Below, one piece after another: positions 11,314-21,954 of a DNA stretch of 64,000 nt; the stretch's first letter is position 1; each line of letters begins with the position of its first letter. The DNA is taken from positions 62,001 through 126,000 of the forward strand of contig CAKMXJ010000020.1 of assembly GCA_928724745.1 (NCBI GenBank), in the 5' to 3' direction. Both the position numbers and the translations under genes were made by a program. The notes beneath the pieces are model-generated. The model ran no database searches. It was not told the origin of the DNA and saw only the letters and a list, made by a program, of their open reading frames with translations. Origin of the DNA: Anthracocystis setariae (taxonomy: Eukaryota > Basidiomycota > Ustilaginomycetes > Ustilaginales > Ustilaginaceae).

Positions 11314-11858
11314 GCCAGTCTAAGCTTGTAGTAGAGTTTTCGAAGCAGGAAAGGATGGTCAAGTCTACAAGTCTTGCCAAAGTGGTTGACAAACTAAACC
11401 GAGCTGTAGCATTACATACAGCACGCAGCACGTCCGTGCATTGCCTGGTGCGATTATTCTTCGGATGTGGCCCGACGCTATTTCGCACCAAAACGTGTCG
11501 CGTTGAGCAACGGCGTAAATAATATTATAAATTTGAGCGGCGGGCCACTCACTCTGACTTGACCGCAGCATTCCCACAATTTTCACATCAATGGAGCGGA
11601 TTTTCCGAGACTCGAATTGGCGTGCGTGTATGTGTGTGTGTTTGTGTGTGTGTGTTTTTGTGTGTGGAGGCTGCTACGGCACGTGACACGCAACGCGGCA
11701 GACCAACACTTCGCGAACGAACCGAAACAACACACAAAAAATGAGACACTCAGCCATCATCATCATCATCATCATCATCACTCTTCTCCACCATCGATAT
11801 CCTCAAGACATCCATCTGTGCACCTTGTTAGGTGAAGCAGTCAGAGGCATCGCAGATC
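11314..11858. promoter_or_regulatory. divergent promoter region of AP endonuclease and bub1
   Basis: About 545 bp between divergent starts. It contains a GT-rich microsatellite at about 11618-11668 and a CAT/ATC trinucleotide run at about 11753-11780. No other gene was recognised. Confidence 0.5.
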
Positions 11859-14800
11859 ATGATGGGAGCACCATCCGCCATGGGCCCTCCCGCGGTCACT
11901 CCACGCAAGCCATCCACCACCCCTTCTTCTCACAATGCTTTTGCATTCGGCGTCACACCTCACAAGACACCACTGCGCACACCGGGCGGATCCAAGATCG
12001 AACAGACCTCCTCTACTCCCATCATCGACTTCAACGCCATCGAATCTCAAAAGGAAAACGTACAGCCTCTCGCGAAAGGCCGCTCGGCTCACGCTCTCTC
12101 CAACACCCTCAACATGCAGCATCAGCAACGCCAAGCGCTTCTCGCGCAACAAAGAGCCGAGCATGAGGCTTCCATCACTTCCCAGCACAATGCCGACTCG
12201 GACGACCCACTCGAGGCGTGGACCAAATACGTCAAATGGTGCATCGACAATTATCCATCCGGCCAGACACACGAATCCGGTCTCATCCCTCTTCTCGAGC
12301 GAGCCACTCGTCACTTTCGCAGTTCGGAACAATATACAAACGATCCAAGATATCTTCGCCTTTGGATCCTCTACGCAAGGAACGTAGAGTGTGCACGAGA
12401 TGTCTACAACTTCCTGCTCGCAAATGAGATCGGCACAAAGCTCGCCAGCCTGTACGAGGAACTTGCCGTGGTGCTCGAGGGGCAGAGGATGTATGATGAA
12501 GCCGATGCCATGTACAAGCTCGGCATTGCACGTAGATCCAACCCTATCGATCGTATCAAGCGAAGATACGAAGAGTACAAGACGCGCATCATCCTTGGTC
12601 ACCAAGCCGTAGCGCAGTCCTCTGCATCGGGCGCCACCGCTCTCATTACCTCGTATACCGACGCTCTCAAGGCGGCCATGCTCACAGCCGGTCGAAGCAT
12701 GCTTGGTGAAAAGGAAGCTTCGGTCGGTCCCGCTCGTAGCCACTCGGCCAACGTCCTCCGAGGTGCAGGTGCTAGCGTCGCTGCTATCGGCTCCAACACG
12801 CTCACCCCATCCACCAACAACGGTCGCAAGCTCAACGTCTTCCAAGACGATGACGACGATCGTTCCTCTCGCACCGCCTCCAAGCCAGCCGCTACCAGCA
12901 CCAAAGGCTGGCAGGATATCGGAACCGTTGCATCGCGCAACCAGGAGAACATCCAGGCCGATCGTTTGGCCGGCGTCGACAGCTTCAAGATCGGTGCGTC
13001 CGGTGGTGTTTCCAAGAAGCCTGGCTCTGGTCTCGCAGCCGCCGTCTTTCGCGATTCCGATGACGATGACGACGAAGATGGCGACGACGCCGATCCAGCC
13101 GAACGAGTGCCCTCCACGCCCAAACCAGCTGGTGTCTTGAGTCCCAAAGACCACTTCAAGCCAGGTCTCGGACGCAAGGCCCAACCCAGCGAGACCGATC
13201 TTCTCCGCAGCAATCCCTTTGCCTACTGGGGCAAGGATGCCAAGCTGGTACCCGATCCGGCCAGCCTCCGTCCTGTTGCGTCGGATGCGACTACCGCTCG
13301 CAAAGTGTCCAGTAACGCCGAAAAGCATCGCACAAAGACCACCGTGTCTCGATCCACCCAGCCTTCCACATCCAGCTCCGCTGCCGTCGCAACCGCCTCG
13401 GCATCGGCATCGGCATCGGGCAAGAGAGAAAAGCACGCCGCGCCCGTAGCTCAGATGTACCCATCGTTTCGTTCATCCACCCAAAAGGCGTTCTACAAGC
13501 AGCGTGGCTGGGCAAGCGAGCTCACTCTCGAGGAATTGATGGCGCATCACTACGGTTTCGCCTCTGCCGTTGAAGGGTGGGAAGAAGAAAACGCCACGTC
13601 CTCCGACCCTTGGTCTCACCTCGATCAGCTCGTTGGACGGTGGCTGCCCGAGCCCCCTGCCCCCGCCATCGAGCCGACAGAGACCGTCGCCATCGACCAG
13701 ACCACCGGCATGTTCCCACTCCGCGACGTTTTCGATCCTGACAACTCGGTCGCCAATGCAGTTGCACTCAACCTGCGGCCCGGTCTCAAGAAGAAGAAGA
13801 AACGCGAGGGCGACAATACCACCAAGGTGCGCATGAGCCCTACGCTCGTCACCAAAGCGACGCTGTTGGAGGTCGAGAACATGTTCAACGGCGAAAGCGG
13901 ATCCGACGACGACGACGACGACGACAGCAGCGACGATGATGGCGACGACGAGAGTGATGAGGACGATTACGTTGCGCCTCTGCCCAGTGTCTCGCGTGCT
14001 GGTTTCATGCGCGTGGAGCTCGGCTCGGCGGCAGACGTTCCTCCGACTCCAACGCCCTTGTCGAGATCCGCCCATCTGCCCAGACTGGGTGTGCAGAACG
14101 ATGAGAATGCAGGAGTGCCAGCCACTCCTTTGCGGACATCGGGGACAGCGCCGAAGCTTGGATTGGGTGGGGCGACGCCTATGCGCACGCCTTTGGCCGC
14201 GAGGTCCGCCGTGCCCACTCTCGGGTCTCAACCCGTCTACAAGGAGGAGGACGACGAAGACGAGGAGGAGAAGGAGAAGGAGGAAAAAGAGGAACCAGCG
14301 GCCAAGCTGCCGATTCAATCCGAAGAGGCTGTGGAACTCGCCCAAGCACCTGCTTCTCCGGAGGTGGAGGACGCTCCTCTTCCCGCTGCTGTGCCAGCAA
14401 CTCCCATGCCTTGCCACCGTCAACCTGCAGCGCGCCGCTGGATCGAACCCATGACCGAAGAGGAAGAGGAGGAAGAAGGCGAAGGCGAAGGCGAAGAAGA
14501 CTGCGTCGACGAGAACGGAAACCCGATCATCGACGTCGAGAACCACGACCATCTCTTCCGGCCGCAGTTCCAACCGCTCACCCCAATCACCGAAGCCACC
14601 TTCGAGTTCACGCGCTACACCAGCGCGCGGACTCCCGGCACAGCTACGCGCTCCGCCAAATCTTGGCGTGCGCTGACGGACGATGATCAAGACGACGAAG
14701 ACGAAGAAGAGCCGAGCAACATCCTCACTTTGGGACCAATCGCTTCTCGGGCGACGGAGCAGGTTGCCGCTGCTGACGAGTCGCAAGTCAATTCCGATGA

Positions 14801-16319
14801 GCGTTCGTTCGCCTCGACGTTGGGTGGCGAGGACGCAAACCATTCGACGTGGAATGCGGATAACAAGGCGTCGTTCGAGCTCACCAAGGGTCTCACCATC
14901 CGCTGTGCGCTCGAGGATGATGATGACGACGCCGGAGAGTTGCACGAGCGTTTCGAGGACTCACTCGTGATCGAGGAGCCGCAGCAAGAGGCTCGACTGA
15001 GCGAGTTCAATCCGCCGCCCAACCCCTGTTCGCCTGTCGACGCTCACGTCTTGAACGCGATCCTCGCGCGTCTGCAACCGCCGCTCGAAGCGCAGGCTAA
15101 CTTTGTCGATCTCACCGCCACCTCGAGCGAGGAGCTGGTGTCGAATCTGCAGAAGAAGTGCCGATCTACGCCAGTGGCCAACCAGATGACGCGCAAGTCG
15201 ATGGGCGGCACGCTCTTCCACGGCACTTCGGTGCTGACTAGGCCGTTTAGCGTGCAGATTGGTGGGGATGAGTACGAGATCCGCGGAAAGCTCGGTGAGG
15301 GTGGATACGGTGCGGTTTTCCTTGGATTTGATGTCGATTCTGCCGCCACAGCCGTGTCGCAGAAGGTGACCGGGGAGGAGGAGGAGCGGAGAGATAGCGA
15401 CGATGAGGATGAGGATGAGGATGAGGAAGACCGACATAGGCAGGTGGCGATCAAGGTGGAGAGTCCCGCAAATAAGTGGGAGTTTCACATCCTGACGACG
15501 CTCGTCTCGCGGCTTCCTGCTTCGGTGGTGCCGTCGGTGATCGCGGCTAGGAAGCTGTACTGCTATTCGGATGCGTCGTTTCTGCTGCTGGATTTGGGCG
15601 AGAAGGGGAGTTTGCTCGATGTAGTGAACAATGCTGCTTCGTCGGGTGTGGCGCCTTCCTCTTCCACCGAGGGTTCTGGTGGGGTGGAGGAGATCCTTGC
15701 GCTTTTCTTCACTACGGAACTTCTACGCATCATCATCTCGCTTCATCGTGTTGGCGTCATTCATGGGGATCTCAAGATCGATAACTGCTTGTTGCGATTG
15801 TCGGACGTGACGCCGTCGTCGGGGTGGTCCAATCTGTACTCTCGCGAAGGCGATTCCGGTTGGGCGGCAAAGGGTCTTACGCTGATCGATTTTGGTCGGG
15901 CTATTGACACGAATGCTTTCGGGTGCGATCAAAAGTGGATTGCGGATTGGCAGACCGACAGTAAGGATTGTTTTGAAATGCGGAATGGTCAACCGTTTAC
16001 GTTCGAGACAGATTGGTTTGGTCTGGCTGCCGTAGCCCACTGTCTTCTGTTTGGCAAATATCTTGACACCAAACATGTTGCGGGGAAATATCAGCTTACG
16101 ACCGGGTTGAAACGATACTGGCAATCCAACCTCTGGCTTCGGTTCTTCGATATTTGTCTTAACCCGAACGATCTCACCAAAGATCAAGTGCTTGATGCGC
16201 TCGATGTATGCCTTCACGATATGCAAGTCTGGCTCGAAGGCAACTCCAACAAAGGCGGTAAAAACCTCAAAGGTCTCCTTCGCAAACTCGAAATCTGGGC
16301 CATGAAGCAAGGCCACTAA
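11859..16319 (+). CDS. BUB1: Bub1 spindle-checkpoint serine/threonine kinase
   Basis: A 1486-residue mitotic checkpoint kinase acting at kinetochores. The first ATG of the frame is 11859 (MMGAPSAMGPP). An N-terminal KEN box lies in ESQKENV (about 65-67), followed by the Mad3/Bub1 TPR-like region (about 118-245) with DPLEAWTKYVKWCIDNYPSG, DPRYLRLWILYARN and LYEELAVVLEGQRMYDEADAMYKLGI. The centre is a long disordered part with acidic runs. A conserved PLTPITEATFEFTRYT segment precedes the C-terminal kinase domain (about 1135-1486): GKLGEGGYGAVFLG loop, VAIKVE lysine (about 1197), HGDLKIDN catalytic loop (about 1301) and LIDFGRA (about 1342). The DFG-type motif is intact. An acidic insertion splits the small lobe between the glycine loop and the VAIK lysine. 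A KEN box plus a full kinase in one protein suggests an unduplicated Bub1/Mad3 ancestor-like protein. Confidence 0.93.
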   Translation: MMGAPSAMGPPAVTPRKPSTTPSSHNAFAFGVTPHKTPLRTPGGSKIEQTSSTPIIDFNAIESQKENVQPLAKGRSAHALSNTLNMQHQQRQALLAQQRAEHEASITSQHNADSDDPLEAWTKYVKWCIDNYPSGQTHESGLIPLLERATRHFRSSEQYTNDPRYLRLWILYARNVECARDVYNFLLANEIGTKLASLYEELAVVLEGQRMYDEADAMYKLGIARRSNPIDRIKRRYEEYKTRIILGHQAVAQSSASGATALITSYTDALKAAMLTAGRSMLGEKEASVGPARSHSANVLRGAGASVAAIGSNTLTPSTNNGRKLNVFQDDDDDRSSRTASKPAATSTKGWQDIGTVASRNQENIQADRLAGVDSFKIGASGGVSKKPGSGLAAAVFRDSDDDDDEDGDDADPAERVPSTPKPAGVLSPKDHFKPGLGRKAQPSETDLLRSNPFAYWGKDAKLVPDPASLRPVASDATTARKVSSNAEKHRTKTTVSRSTQPSTSSSAAVATASASASASGKREKHAAPVAQMYPSFRSSTQKAFYKQRGWASELTLEELMAHHYGFASAVEGWEEENATSSDPWSHLDQLVGRWLPEPPAPAIEPTETVAIDQTTGMFPLRDVFDPDNSVANAVALNLRPGLKKKKKREGDNTTKVRMSPTLVTKATLLEVENMFNGESGSDDDDDDDSSDDDGDDESDEDDYVAPLPSVSRAGFMRVELGSAADVPPTPTPLSRSAHLPRLGVQNDENAGVPATPLRTSGTAPKLGLGGATPMRTPLAARSAVPTLGSQPVYKEEDDEDEEEKEKEEKEEPAAKLPIQSEEAVELAQAPASPEVEDAPLPAAVPATPMPCHRQPAARRWIEPMTEEEEEEEGEGEGEEDCVDENGNPIIDVENHDHLFRPQFQPLTPITEATFEFTRYTSARTPGTATRSAKSWRALTDDDQDDEDEEEPSNILTLGPIASRATEQVAAADESQVNSDERSFASTLGGEDANHSTWNADNKASFELTKGLTIRCALEDDDDDAGELHERFEDSLVIEEPQQEARLSEFNPPPNPCSPVDAHVLNAILARLQPPLEAQANFVDLTATSSEELVSNLQKKCRSTPVANQMTRKSMGGTLFHGTSVLTRPFSVQIGGDEYEIRGKLGEGGYGAVFLGFDVDSAATAVSQKVTGEEEERRDSDDEDEDEDEEDRHRQVAIKVESPANKWEFHILTTLVSRLPASVVPSVIAARKLYCYSDASFLLLDLGEKGSLLDVVNNAASSGVAPSSSTEGSGGVEEILALFFTTELLRIIISLHRVGVIHGDLKIDNCLLRLSDVTPSSGWSNLYSREGDSGWAAKGLTLIDFGRAIDTNAFGCDQKWIADWQTDSKDCFEMRNGQPFTFETDWFGLAAVAHCLLFGKYLDTKHVAGKYQLTTGLKRYWQSNLWLRFFDICLNPNDLTKDQVLDALDVCLHDMQVWLEGNSNKGGKNLKGLLRKLEIWAMKQGH

Positions 16320-16670
16320 GCCACCGCGCCTTTTTTTGGGCTTTCCGAAAAGCTAGTCTCTCGGTAACTCTACCTTGCCAATGCACAAGACAGAAACATG
16401 GTCGATTCGCAATGGCATCGTCCATCTTGCATTTTGCGCCCATGCCGCCAGCTGAAGCTACAAGCTCACACCACTCGGACTCAAGTCTAGCTTGGCGAGA
16501 CAGCGATGCTTTGGACTGGAGTGGCGCGAAAAGTGTATAGCCAGCCATTCAGCGATGACGAAAGAACCTAGTTACAGTAGTACCGACGCAGATGCGATTT
16601 TTTTTTTTGATCAATTACATACAGTACATAAGCGCTACAGTAGCTGAGTCGGATATCAAGTGACAGTGAC
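16320..16670. other. convergent intergenic region
   Basis: A 351 bp stretch between the 3' ends of bub1 and the acidic-protein gene. It contains short TACAGTA/ACAGTAC words near 16573 and 16622-16645 and an 8-T run. No gene seen. Confidence 0.45.
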
Positions 16671-17493
16671 CTAAATCCGATCGCTTTGCTGCTGCTGCTG
16701 CTGCTGCTGCTCCTCCTCCTCCTCCTCTTCTTCTTCTTCCTGCTTATCCACCCCAGGCCGATCGATCGATCTGAAGTAGCCCATGACGGAATAATCGAAC
16801 GGTGCTGTCTTTGTCAAGAGGTCCGGCAGTTTTTCGCCAAACGACTGTGTGGTGTCACGGCGTGTGGATCTTCGTTTCGAACCAGTTGTGTTTTGTGCCG
16901 GCGCTGCTGGACGTGCGGGCGGCTTGGTGGGAGTCGGTTTGCTCTCGACGATAGGAGCCGGTTTGGCCTTCCCAAGCGGCGTGGTGCCGAGGAACGCAGC
17001 CAAGATGCTTTCCGCCTCGCTTTCCGTCAGCGCTCGGCCCTTCACCCGCTTCGACTCGTCCTCGTCCGCATCAGACTCGATGGCATCGATGATCACCTTC
17101 TTACTCTCTCTGTCCATGCCGGTGACTGAAGGCGACCGGGACAGCACCACTCTGAGCTTTTTCCTGGCGCCATCAGCTGCATCCATTGGCACGTCGTCGT
17201 TGGGACTAGATGTCGCTTGGATCTCAGCTAGAGACTGAGACACCTTGAGCGAACCAGTGTCGTGCACAGTTGGGTACATGTAGCCGATCGACGAAGTCGT
17301 TGAAGTGGTGGAAGATACGGTCGACGAAGTGGATGGTGAGCGACGGTCTCGGAGCTTGATGGGTGAGCGGCGCACGTCCGACGATAAGCCGTGGCCGCTG
17401 CGCAAAGAATGTGCTCCATCGGCAATGTCGACCACATATTCGGCCTCGTCTTCTCCCTCTTCTTCCTCTTCTTCCTCTTCCTCCTCCTCCTCC

Positions 17494-17525
<32 letters not shown>

Positions 17526-19544
17526 GTCCTCATAGTCAAAGTCGGACAAGGAGCGTTCGGCGTACTGACGCTGCCTCGCCGACGCGACGGCTGCAGCGGC
17601 TGCGGCTGCACGTTGTGGACGTCTTGCCGCCGAACCTTCTTCACCTTCGTCCGCGGTTGCAGTCTTGCTTTTGCTCGTCGATTTGCCTTTGTAGGTGCCT
17701 CCAACTTCGGGACTGCCACGTCTGCGTGTCCGCCTCTCCGGCGAAGCAGCGTCGGCTACTCGAGCCTTGCCGGGTGACTTTTCGGAATGAGCCGTGGAGC
17801 TCCTGCCCTTTGCCGGGCTGTCTTCGATCTGAGTGCCCGACAGCCTTCGACGTTTGCGCGGACTGTGCTCAACAGCCTGGACAGCGGCACTTGTCAGCGG
17901 TGTCGGAAGACTCTCGATTCGCTGCTTTGGTTGTCGTGAACTGACTCGTCTCGAGACATGACTTTTGTCGCTATGACCCGACGTCGGCTTTGGAGTTGGG
18001 CTGGCACTGTCCGACGACTCCCACGTAGCTCGACCGCCCTTGATCCGGATCTTGAGCCTGGGAGACTGGCTGCGCGTGCTGACATCCTCACTTGCAGTTG
18101 TTCTGTCCGCTGCAGGCTCGCCTTTGTTCGACAATGCAGACGGCCCTGGCGAGGATGCCTGTGGTTCGTTTGATATGGATAAGAGCAGATCGTAACGCTT
18201 CAGTGTGTCGTAGGCATCAGTCAAGAGCTCTTTGCGGACATCCTCGATACGTTCCTGCAAAGGCTTTGCTTCAGCTTTTGGCGCTGGCTGTTTTTCCTGA
18301 TTGTTTGCGGCAGCTTCTGCGCGGACCTGATCCCTAGCGATGACGATGGGTTGCAGCATGCGAGCCTCGACGGTTTTGAGCTGTTCGATCCGCGCTAGGA
18401 GCTTCTGGCGATCCCGGGCGAGCCGGTCGACCTCGGCTTTCCTTTGCCGCTTTTCAGCCGTTTCCGGTTTGCGATGCCTGCGCTCGTAAGCGGCATCGGA
18501 CGTGTCTTCGGCTGCTTCCGATCGGAGACCACGCGTCTTGGGCATATAAAGGGTATCATCGCGTGGCTTAAAGTCGGGCGTCTCGATAAGCTGCTGTCGC
18601 TTGATAGCCAGTGTCGAGACAAGAGAAGACGAAGTTGATGCTGCAAGCTGGCTGTGCAGATGCGTCAGACTTCCTACCTTTTGGTGGTTGGTTGGTGGTG
18701 CTGATGTTGTTCTGTTTGATGGTGCCGATAGTGGCAAGTTGTTGTCATCCTTTTCCACCTTGACGTGGGCTTGTTCTGGTACATCGATGCTTGGTGAAGG
18801 TGCATGCGGAAAGACAGCACGGTCGATTAGTTGCGCATCGGAAGTGAGGACCACGACCGAGGATGAGGTAAATGCGCTGAGCCAAGGTGCAGGCTTGAGC
18901 GTAGCTGATTCCGAAGAGGTTCTTGCGGTCGACGATACCTTTGCGGCTTGGTTGGGAAAGGCAGAAGCAGAAGGTGAAGACGGGTCGAGCATGAGAAGCT
19001 CTTCCTCCAACATGGACCCAGCCAACAGCGAAGAGACCTGGCTGAGTCTTGCCGGCATCATTCGACGGCGGGAGGTGCGTTGAACGGTCGGAGTTGACGA
19101 TGTATCGATGCGACCAGCGGAAGTTTCTTTCACTGACGCCGAACGCTTTCCTGAGTCGGAGGAAGAAGGCACCATCTTGATGGATGTTGGTGGTGCAAGT
19201 GAAGGCGGTGGATGTGTTGGTGTTGATGGTGCAGTGGTTGGAGGAGAGCTGGGAGGTGAAGATAGTTGCATGTCGACATGTGCAACCTCTTGCGCTTCCT
19301 TGAGATTGATGACATGGCGATGGGCTGGCTCCAAGGCGGTGGACGAAGGTGCGGCTTGCAACGTCGCGAGTTTATGACGAGATGGAGGAGGGGTGTGGTC
19401 GTCGGTGTCATCGCTCATTGGATCGACATCAATGGGCATGTCTTGATGGCTTGCGCAAACCTGTGCGGTCTCCGATTTGGATGGAGCCGCATGGTTGTTG
19501 GGCGAAGTGACCGAGAAAAGCGACGCAAACAAGCCGGGAGCCAT
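16671..19544 (-). CDS. large acidic, Ser-rich nuclear-type protein
   Basis: A 957-residue protein with low-complexity N-terminal third. A charged helix-forming block at about 355-440 contains YERRHRKPETAEKRQRKAEVDRLARDRQKLLARIEQLK, which resembles the basic helical PEHE/Sas4-type segment of scaffold proteins in histone acetyltransferase complexes; this assignment is tentative. It is followed by several basic Ser/Arg patches of nuclear-localisation type (SPRKRRR, RRTRRR), a run of about 20 Glu near residue 690, and a C-terminal TESEAESILAAFLG segment and KLPDLLTKTAPFDYSVMGYF segment that look conserved. It ends in Glu and Gln runs encoded by CTC/CTG repeats. Probably a chromatin-associated protein; function not established. 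Confidence 0.7.
16686..16741. repeat. CTG/CTC/CTT trinucleotide repeat in coding sequence
   Basis: Consecutive CTG, CTC and CTT runs that encode the C-terminal Glu and Gln tracts of the acidic protein on the minus strand. Confidence 0.9.
17456..17526. repeat. CTC/CTT trinucleotide repeat in coding sequence
   Basis: A run of CTT and CTC triplets encoding about 20 consecutive Glu in the acidic protein on the minus strand; likely length-variable between strains. Confidence 0.9.
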
Positions 19545-20097
19545 GATGGGTGGATACTGCTGAATGTGCTTAGCGGGCCAAGAAAGGCTCGCCAGCTTGG
19601 CGGTAGTGCTCGCTGGGCGAGAGGAGCTTTATGAGAATAGCATTGAAGGGTGGCAAAGTAGCTAGCGATCGTAGCCTTGACACTTGAGGGGGACAATGAG
19701 GGGGATGATGATGATGATTAACTGAGTTCAGGGTCGCAAGAACAGACTGACTAGGTTGAGAGCGCGTCTTTGTTCAGTCACAGTGGCTTGTCGGCATCTG
19801 TTGGCAGCTCGTCGGGCGCAACTCCTATCTGCGACGATGGCGATATGAAACAGAGTGTGATAGTGCGGAAGCAAGCCGAAGATGCTGACCAAGACTCAAG
19901 GCAGTGTATGCTTTTTTGGGGATCAGAGTGTTCGCCCAATTAATGGCTTTTGTTAGTAGTAGTTAGTAGTAACTACAGAGTAGCTATATAGTGCATCACA
20001 CTATCCGGTGCTGTACTGTGTTTGCTACCAGGCAGCGAGCGCATTATTTCAACAGATTTTCACAAAACATGCGCGAAGGACCGCCTCCGGACCCTTT
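19545..20097. promoter_or_regulatory. upstream region of the acidic-protein gene
   Basis: About 550 bp between the acidic-protein start and the left end of transposon A. It contains a short GAT/ATG repeat near 19700-19720 and a TAGTAGT cluster near 19950-19975. No gene was recognised. Confidence 0.45.
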
Positions 20098-20100
20098 TCT

Positions 20101-20113
20101 AGAGTGTTTTCGG
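20101..20113 (+). repeat. left terminal inverted repeat, copy A
   Basis: AGAGTGTTTTCGG, preceded by the target duplication TCT. The same 13 bases begin copy B. Confidence 0.82.
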
Positions 20114-20347
20114 ATGTCGAAGAACCGTGTAGCCCAACTCGTCTGAGCTTGAATACGAACCGGGTGAGATGGTGGTGGTGGTGGTTGTGTCGGAAGAGGG
20201 TGAGACAATCCGACTGAGCTTTTAACTCAGCTCGCGATCCGCTCGGTCCAATTTTCAAAATTATAAGCACGTGACGCGTATATAAATGATTTGTAAGCCG
20301 TTTTCGGCAAATCGGGTGTGATATTTGCCGATGAGCAGGAATCGAGA

Positions 20348-20403
20348 TGGTGGTAGTACTTGAGCTCACGATCAGGCACACTCCGTTCATCGCCGTTAAA
20401 GTT
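20348..20403 (+). promoter_or_regulatory. conserved non-coding block upstream of the Myb-like gene, copy A
   Basis: 56 bp that match 31798-31853 of copy B at about 47 positions, starting TGGTGGTAGTACT and including GAGCTC, ATCAGGCACA and CGCCGTT. Its start is also recognisable upstream of the corresponding gene in copy C. Likely promoter or transposase/Myb protein binding site (inference). Confidence 0.65.
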
Positions 20404-20498
20404 TTGGTTACACGGGCTCCGAGACCTTATTTCTCCACACTCCCGGTCCGTTTCCTTGCCGTAACCAGCTTGTACAACCATCCTTGGCATTCCTCACG

Positions 20499-21902
20499 AT
20501 GAACAGCAGCCAGCACAGCCAATCGGGCTCGTTGATGTTCAATGGCATCCCTTCAGAGTTTGCCACGCATTTGCTGCGGTATTCAGAAGGTCTTGACTCC
20601 ATCGCCGACGATGAATCGCAACATGACCTTCTGTCTTCGGCACCCGCAACTCCTGCTCGTCCAATAGTCAGCTCTCAATCTCTCGATGCTCATGTACAGT
20701 CGTCACAAGCAATTCATTCAACAGCTTCAAACCGTTCAATTGCTGCTGGACCTCGTTCTCGTCCGTCTGAGGGAAGTGGTTCACCGCACTGGGACGCAAC
20801 GTCTGTGGAGCTTGTTCTGACGGCTGTTCTTGCAAATAACCCAAACCTTGGCTTCTCCAACCAGGATCGCAAGGAAGCATGGATGCGTGCGACTGAGGAT
20901 TTCAATCAAGCTGCCAGGATGAGAGGACTTCCAGACAGAACTTCTCGGGCGATCAAGAAGAAGTTTGAGGCTCTCGTTGAAGCTCGTCGCAAGCGAGTAT
21001 CGATCAACACTCGGGCCACAGGCATACTGGAGTTCACAAGCGAGCAAGAAGAACTGCTCGATGAATACATTGAGAGTGAAGGCATCCTCCGAGCGCCTTC
21101 TCAGGCTCGAAACCACGTATCAAGAGATGATCGTAATGCTGCCGAGAATGACCGCGAGGAGCTTGCTCAAATGGTGAGTACGGTTCGAGACAATCCAGCT
21201 TCTCGTTCGATGCAGACTCGTCGACAGCGAGCACATCCACATGTCTCGCCTTCGCAGTCACCATCACAGCGCTCAACGTCAGATTCCGAAGCAAACGGTG
21301 GCTTGGAGGATTCTCCCTTCCTGCAGCGGCGTAAACGCCCGTACAATGCTGCTCATGCTGCCCTCGACTCTCTGTCAAGATCGACGGAACAGCACAGGCT
21401 CTTCGACGAGGACTACAAGCGTCAGCAACTCGAGTTGCTGAAGACACAGACGGAGGCGACGACTCAAGCCGCATTGGCAAAGGCACAACACTACTCTCGA
21501 CAAGACCAGAGTTCGCGAGCATTGCAGGAGGAGATTGGCCAACTTAAGGAGGACTACGATCAGAGCGCTCGAGAACTAAAGGAGGACATTGGATTACTGA
21601 AGGAGGGCTATCGAAAGATGGAGGGTATGCTCACTATGATGATGAGCATGATGCAACAGACAACACAGTCAGCATCTTCTTTGTCATCATCGAACGCACA
21701 ACAATCGCCGCCAATTCCACAGCCCATCCTTCTCGGCAGCACAGATACAACACCACAAGCCAGACGTTACCGAGGATCTTCAGTTGCATCAACAGCCACG
21801 CAATCCTCGACGTCAGGTCATGGATCTCCTTCTCGACGTCGAGGACAGCGAGAACGTAAGCAAGCACGCTTGGGTCACGGTGCCTATGCATCTCTTCAGT
21901 AA
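20499..21902 (+). CDS. Myb/SANT-like DNA-binding protein of transposon A
   Basis: A 467-residue protein starting at the ATG of MNSSQHSQSGSL. A Myb/SANT-like helix-turn-helix domain lies at about 90-165 (HWDATSVELVLTAVLANNPNLGF ... KKKFEALVEARRKR), followed by a TGI-[LV]-E segment and EELLDEYIESE. The C-terminal half has a predicted coiled coil with repeated LKE[DE]xxxLKE units (about 340-385) and a conserved basic tail ending HGAYASLQ. In PIF/Harbinger elements the second, Myb-like protein usually helps nuclear import of the transposase and binding to the terminal repeats; here that role is inferred. Its stop codon is 52 bp from that of the transposase. Confidence 0.82.
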   Translation: MNSSQHSQSGSLMFNGIPSEFATHLLRYSEGLDSIADDESQHDLLSSAPATPARPIVSSQSLDAHVQSSQAIHSTASNRSIAAGPRSRPSEGSGSPHWDATSVELVLTAVLANNPNLGFSNQDRKEAWMRATEDFNQAARMRGLPDRTSRAIKKKFEALVEARRKRVSINTRATGILEFTSEQEELLDEYIESEGILRAPSQARNHVSRDDRNAAENDREELAQMVSTVRDNPASRSMQTRRQRAHPHVSPSQSPSQRSTSDSEANGGLEDSPFLQRRKRPYNAAHAALDSLSRSTEQHRLFDEDYKRQQLELLKTQTEATTQAALAKAQHYSRQDQSSRALQEEIGQLKEDYDQSARELKEDIGLLKEGYRKMEGMLTMMMSMMQQTTQSASSLSSSNAQQSPPIPQPILLGSTDTTPQARRYRGSSVASTATQSSTSGHGSPSRRRGQRERKQARLGHGAYASLQ

Positions 21903-21954
21903 TCATTCCATTGCTCGTGTCTATCAAAGCGAAGTATGTACATAGCATAGGGAA

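Noticed and set aside
11741..12166. Open frame with poly-Ile/His as a possible first exon of bub1
   Set aside because: It derives from the CAT/ATC repeat and is in another frame; no convincing donor site, and the ATG at 11859 already precedes the KEN box and TPR-like region.
13473..14945. 490-codon open frame antisense to bub1
   Set aside because: Mirror of the acidic and low-complexity middle of Bub1; no protein-family features.
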